NCBI RefSeq assembly: GCF_016595235.1
Contig: NZ_JAENHL010000008.1
Coordinates: 292,390-356,389 of the forward strand
DNA: 64,000 nt
Source of the DNA: Taklimakanibacter albus
Lineage (GTDB): Bacteria; Pseudomonadota; Alphaproteobacteria; Rhizobiales; Aestuariivirgaceae
Direction of reading: 5' to 3'
The position numbers and the translations under genes are program-made. Every line of letters starts with the position of its first letter. The stretch's first letter is position 1. Below the pieces are notes generated by a model. The model did no database searches. It saw only the letters and a program-made list of their open reading frames with translations, and had not been told where the DNA came from. Below are positions 62,449-64,000 of the stretch, piece by piece.

Positions 62449-63420
62449 TCAGCTTTCAAGCGGGAAATGGCAGCTCACGAGCCGGTCGTCGATCTTGCGC
62501 GGCATCGGCTCCTCGGTCCGGCAGATGTCCTTGGCGAAAGGACAGCGGGTGTGGAACCGGCACCCCGAAGGCAGGTTCATCGGGCTCGGAATGTCTCCCA
62601 TCAGGATCGGACGCTCACGGCCGCGCTGACGCGGATCAGCGCGGGGAACGGCCGAGATCAGGAACATGGTGTAGGGATGCAGCGGACGGTCGAACAGGTC
62701 CTCCGTCAACCCGACCTCGACCAGGCGGCCAAGGAACATCACACCGACACGGTCCGCGAACTGGCGCACCACGCTCAGGTCGTGCGTGATGAAGAAATAA
62801 GTCAGCTTCAAGTCGGCCTGCAGATCGGACAGAAGATTCAGGACCTGCGCCTGGATCGAGACGTCCAGCGCCGAAACGGACTCGTCGCAGACGACGAAAT
62901 CCGGCTTGTTCGCCAGAGCCCGGGCGATGCCGATGCGCTGGCGCTGGCCGCCGGAAAACTGGTGCGGATAGTTGCGCAGATAGCGGCGGCTGAGGCCGAC
63001 CATATCCAAGAGTTCGGCGCAGCGCTCGCGGATCGCCTCGGCAGACCCAAAGCCGTGCGTGCGCAACGGCTCCGCCAGGATCTGCTCGATCCGCATGCGC
63101 GGGTTGAGTGAGGCATAAGGGTCCTGAAAGACGATCTGCAGCTTCTTGCGCTGCTCGCGCATGGCCCTCTCGTTCAATCGGGACAGGTCTTGTCCGCGGT
63201 ACAGGATCGTCCCGGAGGTGGGCTCGTGCAGCCGCAGCATCACGCGCCCGAGCGTGGTCTTGCCGCAGCCGGACTCGCCCACCAGCGCAAAGGTCTCGCG
63301 CTCGTAGATGTCGAGCGAGACGCCGTCAACGGCGCGCACCACATGACGCCGGCTGAAGAGACCGCCGCCCAGCACATAGTGCTTCGTCAGCTCGCGGGTA
63401 GAAAGCACGACCTCGCTCAT
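62449..63420 (-). CDS. ABC transporter ATP-binding protein, DppF/OppF type
   Basis: 323 residues. Walker A GESGCGKTT, Q-loop VFQDPYASLNPRM, signature FSGGQRQRI, Walker B and H-loop ITHDLS, plus the C-terminal Cys-containing oligopeptide region CRFHTRCPFAKDIC. Overlaps the next ATPase gene by four bases. Confidence 0.96.
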   Translation of the reverse strand: MSEVVLSTRELTKHYVLGGGLFSRRHVVRAVDGVSLDIYERETFALVGESGCGKTTLGRVMLRLHEPTSGTILYRGQDLSRLNERAMREQRKKLQIVFQDPYASLNPRMRIEQILAEPLRTHGFGSAEAIRERCAELLDMVGLSRRYLRNYPHQFSGGQRQRIGIARALANKPDFVVCDESVSALDVSIQAQVLNLLSDLQADLKLTYFFITHDLSVVRQFADRVGVMFLGRLVEVGLTEDLFDRPLHPYTMFLISAVPRADPRQRGRERPILMGDIPSPMNLPSGCRFHTRCPFAKDICRTEEPMPRKIDDRLVSCHFPLES

Positions 63421-64000
63421 GACGCGTCCCTCCCGCCAGCCGTCGCTGCTTGCGGCGCGTGCACCCAGCAGCGCGCGAAATGTCCTTCCGCGAGGCCGGC
63501 GAGCGCCGGTTCTTCCTGCCGGCAGACGGAGATGACGTCGCCGCAGCGCGGACTGAAACGGCAGCCCACAGGCAATCTCGCCAGATCGGGCACCCTGCCG
63601 GGGATGCTCGGCATACGGCGCCCGATGCGCTTCTCGGTCGACTTGGGAATGGAGGCGAGCAGCCCACGCGTATAGGGATGCGAGGGACGTTCGAACAGGT
63701 CGAAGACATCGGCCTGCTCGACGATCTGGCCGGCATACATCACATTCACCTCATCGCACATTTCGGCGATGATGCCGAGATCATGGGTAATCATGATGAT
63801 GGATGTTCCGACCCGGTCGCGCAGTTCGCGCATCAAACGCAGGATCTGCGCCTGCGTCGTGACGTCCAGCGCCGTGGTCGGCTCGTCGGCGATCAGAAGC
63901 TTCGGTTCGCAGATCAGCCCCATGGCGATCATCGCGCGCTGGCGCAGGCCGCCCGAAAGCTCATGCGGATAAGCGTCGAGGCGCGCCTTCGGCTCCGGAA
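63417..64000 (-). CDS. ABC transporter ATP-binding protein, DppD/OppD type (partial)
   Basis: The N-terminal part is off the right edge. Visible are the signature LSGGLRQRA, Walker B LLIADEPTT, H-loop MITHDLG and the C-terminal Cys region SPRCGDVISVC. First of two ATPases of a peptide importer whose other genes lie beyond the window. Confidence 0.95.
   Translation of the reverse strand, partial: PEPKARLDAYPHELSGGLRQRAMIAMGLICEPKLLIADEPTTALDVTTQAQILRLMRELRDRVGTSIIMITHDLGIIAEMCDEVNVMYAGQIVEQADVFDLFERPSHPYTRGLLASIPKSTEKRIGRRMPSIPGRVPDLARLPVGCRFSPRCGDVISVCRQEEPALAGLAEGHFARCWVHAPQAATAGGRDAS

Overview
The window reads as chromosomal DNA from a high-GC alphaproteobacterium, most likely a Hyphomicrobiales (Rhizobiales) relative. 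Support comes from a DnaX clamp loader whose zinc-binding cysteines are mostly gone, several Rhizobiales-style intergenic palindromes, a DUF1289 protein, a TIGR02281 aspartic protease, and the recR-ybaB-dnaX-ffs arrangement. I saw no tRNA, rRNA, CRISPR array, intact insertion sequence or prophage. Most genes lie in short, tightly overlapping operons (ATGA, TGATG or GTGA junctions).

0-6 kb, minus strand: a catabolic cluster with a VWA-like DUF1194 protein, an ornithine-cyclodeaminase-family protein, a DddP-like M24 enzyme (DMSP lyase type), an iron alcohol dehydrogenase, a DMSP-lyase-family cupin and an alpha/beta hydrolase. Two unrelated DMSP-lyase-like folds side by side make this the strongest functional lead. 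6-20 kb: moaA, a HtrB/LpxL-like acyltransferase, a small His/Cys-rich exported protein, a penicillin-acylase-family Ntn hydrolase coupled to an EamA exporter, TauE/SafE, a type III polyketide synthase with an Icmt-type methyltransferase (alkylpyrone or alkylresorcinol type), recR-ybaB-dnaX with the SRP RNA gene, and def-fmt.

20-33 kb: a PCuAC copper chaperone, an AbgB-like M20 hydrolase, a MocR regulator divergent from a PNPOx-like protein, a GDPD, and an inferred amide/peptide use operon (nitrilase-like hydrolase, FCD GntR regulator, five-gene Dpp/Opp-type ABC transporter, acetamidase/formamidase). A shared AT-rich 17-bp motif lies before the nitrilase and before the binding protein, and is a candidate operator for the GntR protein. 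33-42 kb: a glutamine amidotransferase, a DUF707 protein, a Gram-negative class GN sortase with its LPQTA target, and a phosphate block (Pit transporter, DUF47, phytase-like esterase, VTC polyphosphate polymerase, DUF4956).

42-64 kb: tandem M20 dipeptidases, a DASS/SLC13 transporter, a double-UspA protein, a GST, Mrp, a uracil-DNA glycosylase family member, a histidine kinase, cobT/cobS, a cold-shock protein, an outer-membrane barrel plus LprI-like operon, dusA with what looks like the scar of a dusA-targeted integrative element, a YcaC-like hydrolase with a divergent LysR regulator, and an L,D-transpeptidase behind two dipeptide ABC ATPases, the last running off the window.

Three copies of a two-part palindromic (RIME-like) repeat sit at 11.8, 48.8 and 55.2 kb. 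The first supplies the C-terminus of the EamA protein and the stop codons of two convergent genes.
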